Below the pieces are notes generated by a model, which was not told where the DNA came from, did not search any database, and saw only the letters and a list, made by a program, of their open reading frames with translations. Below are positions 8,562-16,125 of a DNA stretch of 64,000 nucleotides, one piece after another; position 1 is the first letter of the stretch, and each line of letters starts with the position of its first letter. The stretch comes from Saprospiraceae bacterium. Its GTDB lineage: Bacteria; Bacteroidota; Bacteroidia; Chitinophagales; Saprospiraceae. Location: contig JAIYAP010000035.1 in the NCBI GenBank assembly GCA_027488935.1, positions 1 through 64,000 of the forward strand. Reading direction: 5' to 3'. Both the position numbers and the translations under genes were made by a program.

Positions 8562-8569
8562 TATTTTTG
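8562..8569 (+). promoter_or_regulatory. -7 box of the DUF433/DUF5615 pair
   Basis: TATTTTTG is a perfect TAnnTTTG box 18 bp before the ATG at 8588. No clear -33 element is seen at the right spacing. Its presence argues against the in-frame TTG at 8567 as the start, since that codon lies inside the box. Confidence 0.55.
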
Positions 8570-8587
8570 TCTGTAAAACATAAGTAT

Positions 8588-8830
8588 ATGGCACTTAATT
8601 GGCAAGAACGCATCGTATCCGATCCTAAAATCATGTTCGGAAAACCGGTAATTCGCGGTACACGCATCCCGGTGGAATTGGTCTTGGAAAAGTTAGCCAA
8701 TGGTGAGACCATTGAAGATTTGCTGGTAGCCTATCCTCGGATCACGCGAGAAGATGTTTCTTCCTGCTTGTTTTATGCGCAGCACAGTGTGAAAAATGAT
8801 ATTATCTACACCCCAGAAGTTGCTGCCTAA
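8588..8830 (+). CDS. DUF433 family antitoxin
   Basis: An 80-residue protein of the DUF433 family: GKPVIRGTRIPVE (residues 19-31) followed by LANGETIEDLL and YPRITREDV is the family signature of this winged-helix-like antitoxin. Such proteins pair with DUF5615 PIN-like toxins in type II toxin-antitoxin modules. The stop TAA (8828-8830) overlaps the ATG of the downstream gene by one base (TAATG), indicating translational coupling. The pair lies between direct repeats of the phosphatase 3' end, which suggests recent acquisition. Confidence 0.9.
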   Translation: MALNWQERIVSDPKIMFGKPVIRGTRIPVELVLEKLANGETIEDLLVAYPRITREDVSSCLFYAQHSVKNDIIYTPEVAA

Positions 8831-9177
8831 TGCTGTTGGCCGACGAAAGCGTTGACTTTACAATCGTCGAAAAACTTCGAGCACAAGGAATCGAGGTTTT
8901 TGCGATTGTTGAGCAAGCGCCATCTATTCCAGATGACGAGGTGTTAAGCATTGCTTTTCACTTAAACGCACCCTTAATTACAGAAGATAAAGACTTTGGT
9001 GAACTCGTTTTTCGACTGAAATTACCGCATCGCGGCATTATTTTGCTTCGATTGGGATCAGTTCCAAAAGAAAAAAAAGGTGAAATTGCCGCTAAAATAA
9101 TTTTGGAGCATTTAGATGAATTGTTAGACGCCTTCAGTGTTTTTGATGGAAAAATACTTCGAATCAGGCCTGTTTGA
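8830..9177 (+). CDS. DUF5615 family PIN-like toxin
   Basis: A 115-residue PIN-fold protein. MLLADESV supplies the first acidic residue, SIPDDEVL the second, and LITEDKDFGELV the third, as in DUF5615 toxins. The C-terminus has GIILLRLG and ends in RIRPV. PIN-domain toxins are RNases that cleave RNA when not held by the antitoxin. The three acidic positions are intact, so it is likely active. It is translationally coupled to the DUF433 gene. Confidence 0.88.
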   Translation: MLLADESVDFTIVEKLRAQGIEVFAIVEQAPSIPDDEVLSIAFHLNAPLITEDKDFGELVFRLKLPHRGIILLRLGSVPKEKKGEIAAKIILEHLDELLDAFSVFDGKILRIRPV

Positions 9178-9183
9178 CCTTTA

Positions 9184-9386
9184 CTTTGTACGATTTTACG
9201 TCCATGAAGTCTACTCATACCCGTTCGAATATCTCCGAAGCCAACAAGTTTCGAATAGGCGATATGATTGTAAAACGCAATTTCGGCCTGTTAAAAGTAC
9301 AGTGGGAAGGCTCCAAACCGACCGTTACGATGGAGGTGCGGGGTTTGCAGAATGAATTGTTTCAGACGTTTATAGTGAAATATTAG
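9184..9386 (+). pseudogene. Duplicated 3' fragment of the PhoD-like phosphatase gene
   Basis: It encodes the last 66 residues of the phosphatase in an open frame up to its own TAG. It lacks all catalytic parts and has no start codon of its own apart from a TTG at 9174 that lies in the tail of the toxin gene. Ten residues differ from the intact copy, seven of them in the segment around the conserved FTSSGITH motif (here FTSMKSTH), which argues that it is no longer functional. It is probably the displaced original 3' end, or an incoming one. Confidence 0.88.
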
Positions 9387-9404
9387 GAAGGAAATTCAAA
9401 ATAA

Positions 9405-9443
9405 AAAAGCCGGTCAATCCCATAAAAGGATTAACCGGCTTTT
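9405..9443. terminator. Bidirectional terminator
   Basis: Arms 9405-9420 and 9428-9443 pair over 16 bp with one mismatch, with an A-run on the left and a T-run on the right. It separates the rightward phosphatase fragment from the leftward PLP-enzyme operon. Confidence 0.85.
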
Positions 9444-9471
9444 CTTATGCCTTATGTTTCAAATCTACCTC

Positions 9472-10716
9472 TTACCCAATCGCCTCCGGCACATAATTCT
9501 TGTACTTCCCGGCTTTCAAATTTTCTCCAATGGACGTAAACGCCTCTAAAGTCAGTTGAATATCTTCGTCGGTATGGGCAGCGGTAGGAATCAGGCGAAG
9601 AATGATCATGCCTTTTGGAATGACCGGATACACCACGATGGAGCAGAATACGCTGTAATTTTCGCGCATGTCTTTTACAAGGGCCATGGCTTCTTCCGGT
9701 TCACCTTGCAGATAAACAGGCGTTACGCAGGTATTGGTATCGCCCAGGTCAAATCCGCGGCTACGCAGACCGTCCTGTAGTTTGTGTACATTCGACCACA
9801 GTTTTTCGCGCAGTTCCGGTTTGTTTTTTAGCAATTCAAACCGTTTCAAGCCGCCTTCCACGATGGGCATCGGCAGTGATTTGGCAAAAATCTGGGAGCG
9901 CATGTTATACCGCAGGAAGCGGATGATTTCAGGCTGGCCGGCGATAAAGGCGCCAATGAGGGCCATACTTTTGGCAAACGTGCTGAAATACAGGTCTACA
10001 TCGTCGGTAACGTCTTGTTCTTCGGCAGTTCCGGCGCCGGTTTTACCCAGCATTCCAAAGCCGTGGGCGTCGTCGATGAGCAATCGGAAGCCATACGTTT
10101 CTTTCAGGGCTACGATTTCACGCAATTTGCCCTGATCGCCGCGCATACCAAATACGCCTTCGGTGATCACGAGGATGCCGCCGCCTGTTTCTTCGACGAG
10201 TTTTTTGGCGCGGTCGAGGTTTTTAGCGAGGCTGTTGATGTCGTTGTGGGTAAAGGCAAACCGTTTGCCCAAGTGCATGCGCAAGGCATCTACGATACAG
10301 GCGTGGCTTTCTGCGTCGTACACCACCACATCGTGGCGGGTAAGCAGCGCGTCGATCACCGACATGATGCCCTGGTAGCCGTAATTGAGCAGATAACCGT
10401 CTTCTTTGCCGACAAAATGGGCTAGTTCGGTTTCCAATTTGCGGTGTTGACCAGTTTCGCCCGACATCATGCGCGCGCCCATTGGGTACGCGAGGCCCCA
10501 TTTAGCAGCGCTTTCGGCATCAGCCTGGCGTACTTCGGGGTGGTTGGCGAGGCCTAAGTAGTTGTTGATACTCCAACAAATCACTTCACGGCCTTTAAAA
10601 AGCATGCGGTTGCCCAGCGCTCCTTCAAGGCGTGGGAACATGTAGTAACCTTCGGCTACTTCGGCGTATTTGCCAAGTGGGCCGGATTGTTTCAAAATTC
10701 TATCGAACAAATCCAT
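9472..10716 (-). CDS. Alpha-oxoamine synthase family PLP enzyme (candidate CapB-like acyltransferase)
   Basis: A 414-residue fold-type I PLP enzyme of the alpha-oxoamine synthase family (8-amino-7-oxononanoate synthase, 2-amino-3-ketobutyrate CoA ligase, serine palmitoyltransferase, cysteate C-acyltransferase). The family decarboxylates an amino acid and condenses it with an acyl-CoA/ACP. Visible residues: His138 (AESHACIVDA), Asp216/His218 in DDAHGFG, and the PLP lysine Lys249 in STFAKS. Substrate cannot be read directly. The cystathionine-beta-synthase-like enzyme 63 bp upstream makes cysteate the best guess, which would make this the first committed step of sulfonolipid (capnine) synthesis. 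Serine palmitoyltransferase is the main alternative. Confidence 0.85.
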   Translation of the reverse strand: MDLFDRILKQSGPLGKYAEVAEGYYMFPRLEGALGNRMLFKGREVICWSINNYLGLANHPEVRQADAESAAKWGLAYPMGARMMSGETGQHRKLETELAHFVGKEDGYLLNYGYQGIMSVIDALLTRHDVVVYDAESHACIVDALRMHLGKRFAFTHNDINSLAKNLDRAKKLVEETGGGILVITEGVFGMRGDQGKLREIVALKETYGFRLLIDDAHGFGMLGKTGAGTAEEQDVTDDVDLYFSTFAKSMALIGAFIAGQPEIIRFLRYNMRSQIFAKSLPMPIVEGGLKRFELLKNKPELREKLWSNVHKLQDGLRSRGFDLGDTNTCVTPVYLQGEPEEAMALVKDMRENYSVFCSIVVYPVIPKGMIILRLIPTAAHTDEDIQLTLEAFTSIGENLKAGKYKNYVPEAIG

Positions 10717-10779
10717 CTCGATACAGGAATGATTATTGAAAAATGTGATTGAATTTGGGCTGTTAAGGCGCCTTACGGT

Positions 10780-11781
10780 TTATGCCTCCACCGAAGCCAC
10801 ACTGGGCTCCAGGAACCCTTGCGCTTCCATCCAACTGTCGTTGAATATTTTACTGACATATTTTGAGCCGTGGTCGGCAAAAATGAGTACAACTACATCG
10901 TCGGCAGTCAGTTCACTTTTTATTTGCTCTAAGCACTGAAGTGCGCCGCCGCTGGAATAACCGACCAGCATGCCTTCCTGGCGTGCGATGGCGCGTGCGC
11001 GCAAGGCACTGTCTTTATCGGTTACTTTCACGAAACGATCCACCAAGCCGAAGTCGAGGTTGGCGGGAATGATATTTTTGCCGGTTCCTTCGATGCGGTA
11101 GGAATAGATTTCATTTTCGTCGTAAATGCCCGTTTCATGGTATTTTTTCAAAACAGAGCCAAAGGCATCTACTGCGATGATTTTTAATGCGGGATTTTGT
11201 TCTTTCAGGTATTTGCCCGAACCGCAAAGGGTGCCACCGGTGCTGGTACTGCCAATAAGGTGGGTGATGCGGCCGTGGGTTTGTTCCCAAATTTCGGGGC
11301 CAGTGCTCAGGTAGTGGGCGTCGGCGTTATCGTGGTTGAAATTCTGGTTGACGTAAAAAGCGCCGGGAATATCTTTTGCCAATTGTTCGGCGCGGCGGTA
11401 GTAAGAGTTGGGATCGTTTGGTTTTGCGTCTTGCGGACAAAGAATCACCTCCGCGCCCATGGCCTTTAGGTTGTTCATTTTGTCCTCCGAAATTTTGCTG
11501 GTAACGGTCAGCACGCATTTGTATCCTTTGATGGCGCAAACCATGGCAAGACTAAAGCCGGTATTGCCGCTGGTAGCATCTACGACGGTAGCGCCTGGCT
11601 TCAATTGGCCTAATCGTTCGGCACGTTCGATCATGTGCAGGGCGATCCGGTCTTTTGCGCTCAAGCCTGGATTGAAAGATTCCACTTTAGCGTACACTGT
11701 AGCTGGCATGTGGGCTACTGTTTGGTTTAATCGGATGAGTGGGGTCTTGCCGATTGTTTCAAGGATATTATTGAAAACCAT
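10780..11781 (-). CDS. Cystathionine beta-synthase/cysteine synthase-like PLP enzyme (candidate cysteate synthase)
   Basis: A 333-residue fold-type II PLP enzyme. The PLP lysine is Lys43 in NPGLSAKDRIA; TSGNTG at 70-75 binds substrate; the phosphate loop GSTSTGGT is at 177-184; GYSSGGAL is near 295. There is no CBS regulatory domain. Family members replace a beta-substituent of serine derivatives. In Bacteroidota a CBS-like enzyme (CapA) makes cysteate from O-phosphoserine and sulfite for sulfonolipids, and the adjacent alpha-oxoamine synthase fits that role. Ordinary cysteine synthase is the alternative. ATG 11781 is preferred: the promoter -7 box lies at 11830-11823, so the upstream in-frame start at 11850 would precede the transcript. 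Confidence 0.8.
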   Translation of the reverse strand: MVFNNILETIGKTPLIRLNQTVAHMPATVYAKVESFNPGLSAKDRIALHMIERAERLGQLKPGATVVDATSGNTGFSLAMVCAIKGYKCVLTVTSKISEDKMNNLKAMGAEVILCPQDAKPNDPNSYYRRAEQLAKDIPGAFYVNQNFNHDNADAHYLSTGPEIWEQTHGRITHLIGSTSTGGTLCGSGKYLKEQNPALKIIAVDAFGSVLKKYHETGIYDENEIYSYRIEGTGKNIIPANLDFGLVDRFVKVTDKDSALRARAIARQEGMLVGYSSGGALQCLEQIKSELTADDVVVLIFADHGSKYVSKIFNDSWMEAQGFLEPSVASVEA

Positions 11782-11822
11782 TCCCAAAACTTTTTGAAAT
11801 GAATACGGATAACTTGCCAATA

Positions 11823-11851
11823 CAAAAATAGGTAATTTCTGAATTGACAAA
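11823..11851 (-). promoter_or_regulatory. Promoter of the PLP-enzyme operon
   Basis: On the minus strand: TTTG (11851-11848), 17-bp spacer, TATTTTTG (11830-11823). Predicted start near 11816, about 35 nt before the ATG. Confidence 0.65.
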
Positions 11852-11872
11852 AGAAAATAAGCATTACATGAA

Positions 11873-11925
11873 AACAGGCAAGGGGAAGGGCCTGTTTAAA
11901 GTCGACAAGGTAAGTTGACTTTAAA
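11873..11925. promoter_or_regulatory. Two adjacent hairpins upstream of the PLP-enzyme operon
   Basis: Hairpin A: 7-bp stem AACAGGC (11873-11879) with GCCTGTT (11890-11896). Hairpin B: 12-bp stem (11895-11906 with 11914-11925, one G-T pair) with a 7-base loop. Neither has a T-tract. They lie between the proximal promoter and a second -7 box at 11947-11954, so they would be in the leader of a longer transcript. Confidence 0.55.
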
Positions 11926-11946
11926 GAAGATTGGACAATTCTGACA

Positions 11947-11954
11947 CAAAAATA
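11947..11954 (-). promoter_or_regulatory. Second, distal -7 box for the PLP-enzyme operon
   Basis: TATTTTTG on the minus strand, a perfect TAnnTTTG; no clear -33 element. Confidence 0.35.
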
Positions 11955-12129
11955 GTTAAAAAGGAGCGAACGGCGGGCAGAATTTTTATTTTAAAACGAA
12001 TTAACAAAAAAAAATCATCGATATGTACAATATATGGATGAAACGATTCATCTTTGAGTGTTGATTTTATTTCATAATCTGTTTTTTTTAATCAAACATT
12101 ATTTACTCACTTTCCAATCCGTTTCTATT
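11955..12129. other. AT-rich intergenic DNA without a recognised gene
   Basis: Runs of A and T with no open frame of note. The only promoter-like match on the plus strand is CATCTTTG at 12049-12056, one base off TAnnTTTG, ahead of the small open frame at 12130. Confidence 0.6.
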
Positions 12130-12222
12130 ATGCTTATTCTTTATGTTACAATCGCGGCGTTGCTGTTGGTTCGAGCGCTTCCTCAGGTTGCGTCTTATTT
12201 GACCGCAGGTGCGCGCCGCTAA
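12130..12222 (+). CDS. Possible 30-residue hydrophobic peptide
   Basis: ATG 12130 to TAA 12222 encodes 30 residues: a hydrophobic stretch (VTIAALLLV) that could span or associate with the membrane, then an Arg-Ala-Leu-Pro segment and a basic end (GARR). A strong hairpin follows 55 bp downstream, as expected for a short transcript. There is no ribosome-binding site, normal for this phylum, and only a weak promoter match upstream. It may be a small membrane peptide or a chance frame in a small RNA gene. I recognise no family. Confidence 0.35.
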   Translation: MLILYVTIAALLLVRALPQVASYLTAGARR

Positions 12223-12276
12223 GGCCCCCGCCTGGAATCTCCCATTTCTTTAATCCAGTACACCTTCGTGAAATTT

Positions 12277-12304
12277 GAAGGCTGCCAGTCCCCCGGCAGC
12301 CTTC
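12277..12304. terminator. Hairpin terminator
   Basis: A perfect 10-bp GC-rich stem (12277-12286 with 12295-12304) with an 8-base loop. The T-richness downstream is modest. It separates the small rightward unit from the 3' end of crtB. Confidence 0.65.
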
Positions 12305-12336
12305 TTCATTATTAGTGGGTTAATACGGTGGTGTTT

Positions 12337-13179
12337 TTATAAAAAATTAAGCCGATGCCGCAAGGCTGAACTAAAAAGTAGGTAAATTTTACGTTTGTCC
12401 GACACCCGAAACCGCTTTTCCGCAACGTGTTGTGCACTTGCCCTACTGATTTTGGCAAACAGTTGGGTGTAATATTTATAAGCGAGGTACACGCCAAACC
12501 GGGAACTTTCCGGCAAGCTGCGAATACCTTCCAGGGCTTCATCGAAATCGGATTTGATGTCGCGTTCAATCTGGAGTTTTTGATCATTGGTGAAACTTTG
12601 AAAACTTACGCCCGGGAAATACACCCGACCGCGTTCGTCAAAGTCACTTTTTATATCGCGCAGGAAGTTGATTTTTTGAAAAGCAGCGCCCAGTTTGCGC
12701 GCCGGTTCCTTGAGTTTTTGGTACGCCTCCTCATTGCCTTCTACAAACACCCGCAGGCACATCAAGCCTACTACTTCTGCCGAGCCATAAATGTATTCGT
12801 CATAGCCACTGGGGTCGTACGCATCTTTGTGGAGATCCATTTCCATGCTGCGCAAAAAGGCCTCAATCAGTTCATGCTCAATATTATATTGGTGTACCGT
12901 TTGTTGGAAGGCATGCAATACCGGGTTCAGGCTGATTTTTTCATCAATTGCTTGATAGGTTTCTTTCCGAAAACGCTCAAACAGGCTGGATTTATCGTAT
13001 TCATGGAAGGTATCTACAATTTCATCGGCAAACCGTACGAAACCGTAAATCGCATAGATGGGTGTTCTCAAGCGTTTGTGAAACACCCGAATACCCAATG
13101 AAAACGAAGTAGAATAACGTGTCGTGATCAGTTTGCTGCATTCGGCGCAGGTAGCATGGTATAGCGCAAGATGATCCAT
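12337..13179 (-). CDS. crtB: Phytoene/squalene synthase family protein
   Basis: A 280-residue all-helical prenyl synthase that condenses two geranylgeranyl diphosphates to phytoene. Both Mg2+-binding aspartate motifs are intact: DEIVD at residues 52-56 and DIKSD at 175-179 within QKINFLRDIKSDF. Pairing with crtI 6 bp upstream supports phytoene rather than squalene synthesis. The peptide RDIKSDFDE occurs twice (about 174-182 and again some 25 residues later) with different codons. The second copy sits outside the active-site motif and may be an old duplication or chance. The gene makes carotenoid pigment precursors at the membrane. Confidence 0.92.
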   Translation of the reverse strand: MDHLALYHATCAECSKLITTRYSTSFSLGIRVFHKRLRTPIYAIYGFVRFADEIVDTFHEYDKSSLFERFRKETYQAIDEKISLNPVLHAFQQTVHQYNIEHELIEAFLRSMEMDLHKDAYDPSGYDEYIYGSAEVVGLMCLRVFVEGNEEAYQKLKEPARKLGAAFQKINFLRDIKSDFDERGRVYFPGVSFQSFTNDQKLQIERDIKSDFDEALEGIRSLPESSRFGVYLAYKYYTQLFAKISRASAQHVAEKRFRVSDKRKIYLLFSSALRHRLNFL

Positions 13180-13185
13180 AGTGTT

Positions 13186-14661
13186 TTATTTAAATTTTTG
13201 CTGAATTTCGGATGCAACCACCTGCCCGCTGATCAATGATGGGGGGACGCCCGGGCCAGGCACAGTTAGTTGCCCGGTGTAATACAGGTTATCGAGGTGG
13301 CGGTTTTTGAGGCTGGGTTTTAAGAAGGCGGTTTGGAGCAGTGTATTGGCCAGGCCGTATGCATTTCCTTTAAACGCATGGTAATCCTGCACAAAATCGG
13401 CATGCGCGAACGAACGCTTGTACACGATATGTTCCCGAATGGGTTGTTCGGTAAGGTGTTCGAGGCGTTTAAGGATAACATCAAAGTATTTTTCCCTGAT
13501 TTCGGGCGTATCTTCCAGTCCGGGTGCAACCGGGATCAGGAAAAACAGGTTTTCATACCCTTCTGGCGCCACGTTGGGATCGGTGATGGAAGGAGCGCTC
13601 ACATAAAAGAGCGGCTGTTCGGGCCACTTCGGCGTATCATAAATCTCTTTTGCGTGCAAGCCAAAATCGGTATCAAAAAAGAGGTTGTGGTGCAGGAGGT
13701 TTTTGAGGCGTTTGTTGACACCTACATAATAGAGCAGGCAGGAAGGCGCCATGGTGCGGCTTTCCCAATACCGATCGGAGTAATTGCGCGCTTCCGGGGG
13801 CAATAGTTTGGTTTCAATATGGTGGTAATCGGCAGCGCCCACAATCACGTCTGCCGAGTAGGTATTCCCATCGGTGGTAATTACTTTAGAAACGTGCTTT
13901 TTTTGTACTTCCAGTTGAGACACTTCCTGGTTTAACAAAATTTCTACGCCTAGTTCGGTGGCCAATTCCATCATGCCATCAATAATAAGGTGCATGCCCC
14001 CCATCGGGTACCAGGTACCTAATTGCATATCGGCATAATTCATTAGGCTGTACAATGCAGGCGTGTTTTGCGGGGTAGCACCGAGGAATAATACCGGGAA
14101 TTCGAGCAGTTTGATCAATTTTTCATTTTTGAAAAGTTGCCGCACATGCTTTGACATCGAAGTAAACATTTGGAGGCGAAACATGCTCGAAATGATGCGC
14201 CAATCTGCAAATTCAAGGATGCTCAGGCTGGGTTTTCGCACAAAATCGTTCATGCCCACCTGGTATTTATACCCGGCTTCTTTCAAAAACTTGCGCAATT
14301 GAGGGGTGCTCCCGGGTTCGTAGTGCTCAAACATGGCCTCCAAGGCTTCCATATTGGCAGGCACATCCATCTTATCATGTTCCCCAAACCATACCCGATA
14401 AGATGGGTCCAGGCGGGTTAATTGGTAATAATCGGATACTTTTTTTCCAAAACGGGCAAAAAACTGCTCGAATACATCAGGCATCCAATACCAGGATGGC
14501 CCCATATCAAACATAAAACCATCTTGTGTAAATTTGCGCGCACGTCCACCAGGGACAGCGTTTTTTTCCAAAACAGTAACACTAAAACCATCCGCTGCCA
14601 GGCTGCATGCAGCAGCCAGACCCGCAAAGCCCGAACCAATAACAATAACTTTTTTCGACAT
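13186..14661 (-). CDS. crtI: Phytoene desaturase (CrtI family)
   Basis: A 491-residue flavoprotein. The N-terminal FAD-binding motif is GSGFAGLAAA (residues 8-17), then LEKNAVPGGRARKF and the family DMGPSWYWMPDVF stretch. The C-terminus has the GQLTVPGPGVPPSLISGQ signature of CrtI desaturases. It introduces double bonds into phytoene to give neurosporene or lycopene. Length is normal. It is the first gene of a two-gene operon with crtB. No cyclase or hydroxylase gene is in the window, so the final carotenoid cannot be named. The 264-bp upstream gap to the divergent kinase gene shows no clear promoter. Confidence 0.93.
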   Translation of the reverse strand: MSKKVIVIGSGFAGLAAACSLAADGFSVTVLEKNAVPGGRARKFTQDGFMFDMGPSWYWMPDVFEQFFARFGKKVSDYYQLTRLDPSYRVWFGEHDKMDVPANMEALEAMFEHYEPGSTPQLRKFLKEAGYKYQVGMNDFVRKPSLSILEFADWRIISSMFRLQMFTSMSKHVRQLFKNEKLIKLLEFPVLFLGATPQNTPALYSLMNYADMQLGTWYPMGGMHLIIDGMMELATELGVEILLNQEVSQLEVQKKHVSKVITTDGNTYSADVIVGAADYHHIETKLLPPEARNYSDRYWESRTMAPSCLLYYVGVNKRLKNLLHHNLFFDTDFGLHAKEIYDTPKWPEQPLFYVSAPSITDPNVAPEGYENLFFLIPVAPGLEDTPEIREKYFDVILKRLEHLTEQPIREHIVYKRSFAHADFVQDYHAFKGNAYGLANTLLQTAFLKPSLKNRHLDNLYYTGQLTVPGPGVPPSLISGQVVASEIQQKFK

Positions 14662-14925
14662 AAGAAGCAGATGGGTTTGATAGAAAGTCGTGCCTTCTAA
14701 TTATTCCCACAAAATTCAAACAAATAATACAATTTGGGGCGTTTAGGAGGGTTAATAAATTGCCTGCTCTAACAACAAACAGGTTGTTTTGTTTAATAAA
14801 CACAAAATAAGGTTAAACAAAGTGATAAAAGTGAAATCTTTTTGAGTGAATTCCGTTTCTTACGGCGATAAATAAATGGTAAACCCCAACCGAAATAACA
14901 CTAATACTCGAAATTACTGTACAAA

Positions 14926-16125
14926 ATGGATATATACGCCCGTAAATCATCTTGGAAATGGTACCTGGCTGCCGGCGGTGTCCTGATTGTATCATTATCG
15001 CTGGTTTATACCAAATATATCGCCGACCAATTGGCCGCGCGTGAAATTCAGCAAGTTTCTATTTGGACCGAAGCGCAACGCTCTTTAAATAAGGTAGAAA
15101 TTGATACATTTCAGTTTTTTCACTGCGATTTGACCCTCGAAGCCAGGGTGCTTGAGTTGAATACCACCATTCCCGTCATTTTAGTGAACCAATCGGGCGA
15201 AATTGAAGATGCCCTCAACGTGGAGGGAAGTGTGGGGACTTCTATTGATACAAGTAAGGTGCGTAAAGCGCTTAATGCCATGTTTGCAAGTGGTACCGTC
15301 GACTCTATTGATGCTTCGCTTCCCCGGGAACAGATTATTAAAAAGGTTTATTTTGCCCATTCTGTGTTGTTATCGCAGCTTAAATGGTATCCTTTTGTGC
15401 AATTGTTGCTGATCGGTTTGTTCATTGTATTTGGGTATATGGCTTTTAGTGCTGCACGCAGGGCAGAAGAGAATCAAGTTTGGCTGGGAATGGCCAAAGA
15501 AACGGCCCATCAACTGGGCACCCCCATTACAGCCATTTTGGGCTGGATAGAAACATTGCGCTTAACCAATGAAGATCATGCCTCCAATTTGGAGATGTTC
15601 GATGAGTTAGGGAAAGACGTAACGCGCCTGGAACTGGTTGCCGATCGTTTTTCTAAAATAGGTGCCCTGCCAGAATTGTCACCCGTCAATTTATATGAGC
15701 AACTTGAATTGTGCCGCGATTATATGCAACGTCGGGCACCGCGCAAAGTAGCCTTCGTTTTTCCAGACCCCCAGGCCGAACTTCCATTGATGGTGTCTAT
15801 CAATCCGCCGCTTTTTGACTGGGTGGTGGAAAATTTATTGCGCAACGCCATTGACGCCATTGAAGGCGGAATCGGAACGATAACGGCCGTAGTTTATAAG
15901 GAAGCCAACTTTGCCTGTATTGATATCAGTGATACGGGCAAAGGAATACCTGCGAATAAATTTAAAACGGTGTTTAAACCAGGGTATTCAACCAAAACGC
16001 GGGGCTGGGGATTGGGCCTTTCTCTTTCACAACGTATTGTACAACAATATCACAGCGGTAGAATATTTGTAAAGCGCTCGGAGCCCGGCAAGGGTGCTAC
16101 CTTTACTATAAAATTACCCATTTAA
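14926..16125 (+). CDS. Orphan sensor histidine kinase
   Basis: A 399-residue membrane kinase. Transmembrane segments at about 11-29 and 156-176 enclose a periplasmic sensor region. The phosphoacceptor is His195 in AKETAHQLGTPI; the N-box NLLRNAIDAIEG is near 303-312; DTGKGIP, FKPGYST and GWGLGLSL complete the ATP-binding domain. No HAMP domain is obvious, and no response regulator lies nearby, so its partner is elsewhere. The gene is divergent from crtI. Its last 4 bp overlap the stop of the convergent membrane-protein gene. Confidence 0.9.
   Translation: MDIYARKSSWKWYLAAGGVLIVSLSLVYTKYIADQLAAREIQQVSIWTEAQRSLNKVEIDTFQFFHCDLTLEARVLELNTTIPVILVNQSGEIEDALNVEGSVGTSIDTSKVRKALNAMFASGTVDSIDASLPREQIIKKVYFAHSVLLSQLKWYPFVQLLLIGLFIVFGYMAFSAARRAEENQVWLGMAKETAHQLGTPITAILGWIETLRLTNEDHASNLEMFDELGKDVTRLELVADRFSKIGALPELSPVNLYEQLELCRDYMQRRAPRKVAFVFPDPQAELPLMVSINPPLFDWVVENLLRNAIDAIEGGIGTITAVVYKEANFACIDISDTGKGIPANKFKTVFKPGYSTKTRGWGLGLSLSQRIVQQYHSGRIFVKRSEPGKGATFTIKLPI

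Noticed and set aside
8567-8587. TTG start for the DUF433 gene
   Set aside because: The codon lies inside the TATTTTTG box; ATG 8588 starts the conserved domain.
9174-9386. Independent small gene
   Set aside because: It is the duplicated 3' end of the phosphatase gene with no own start.
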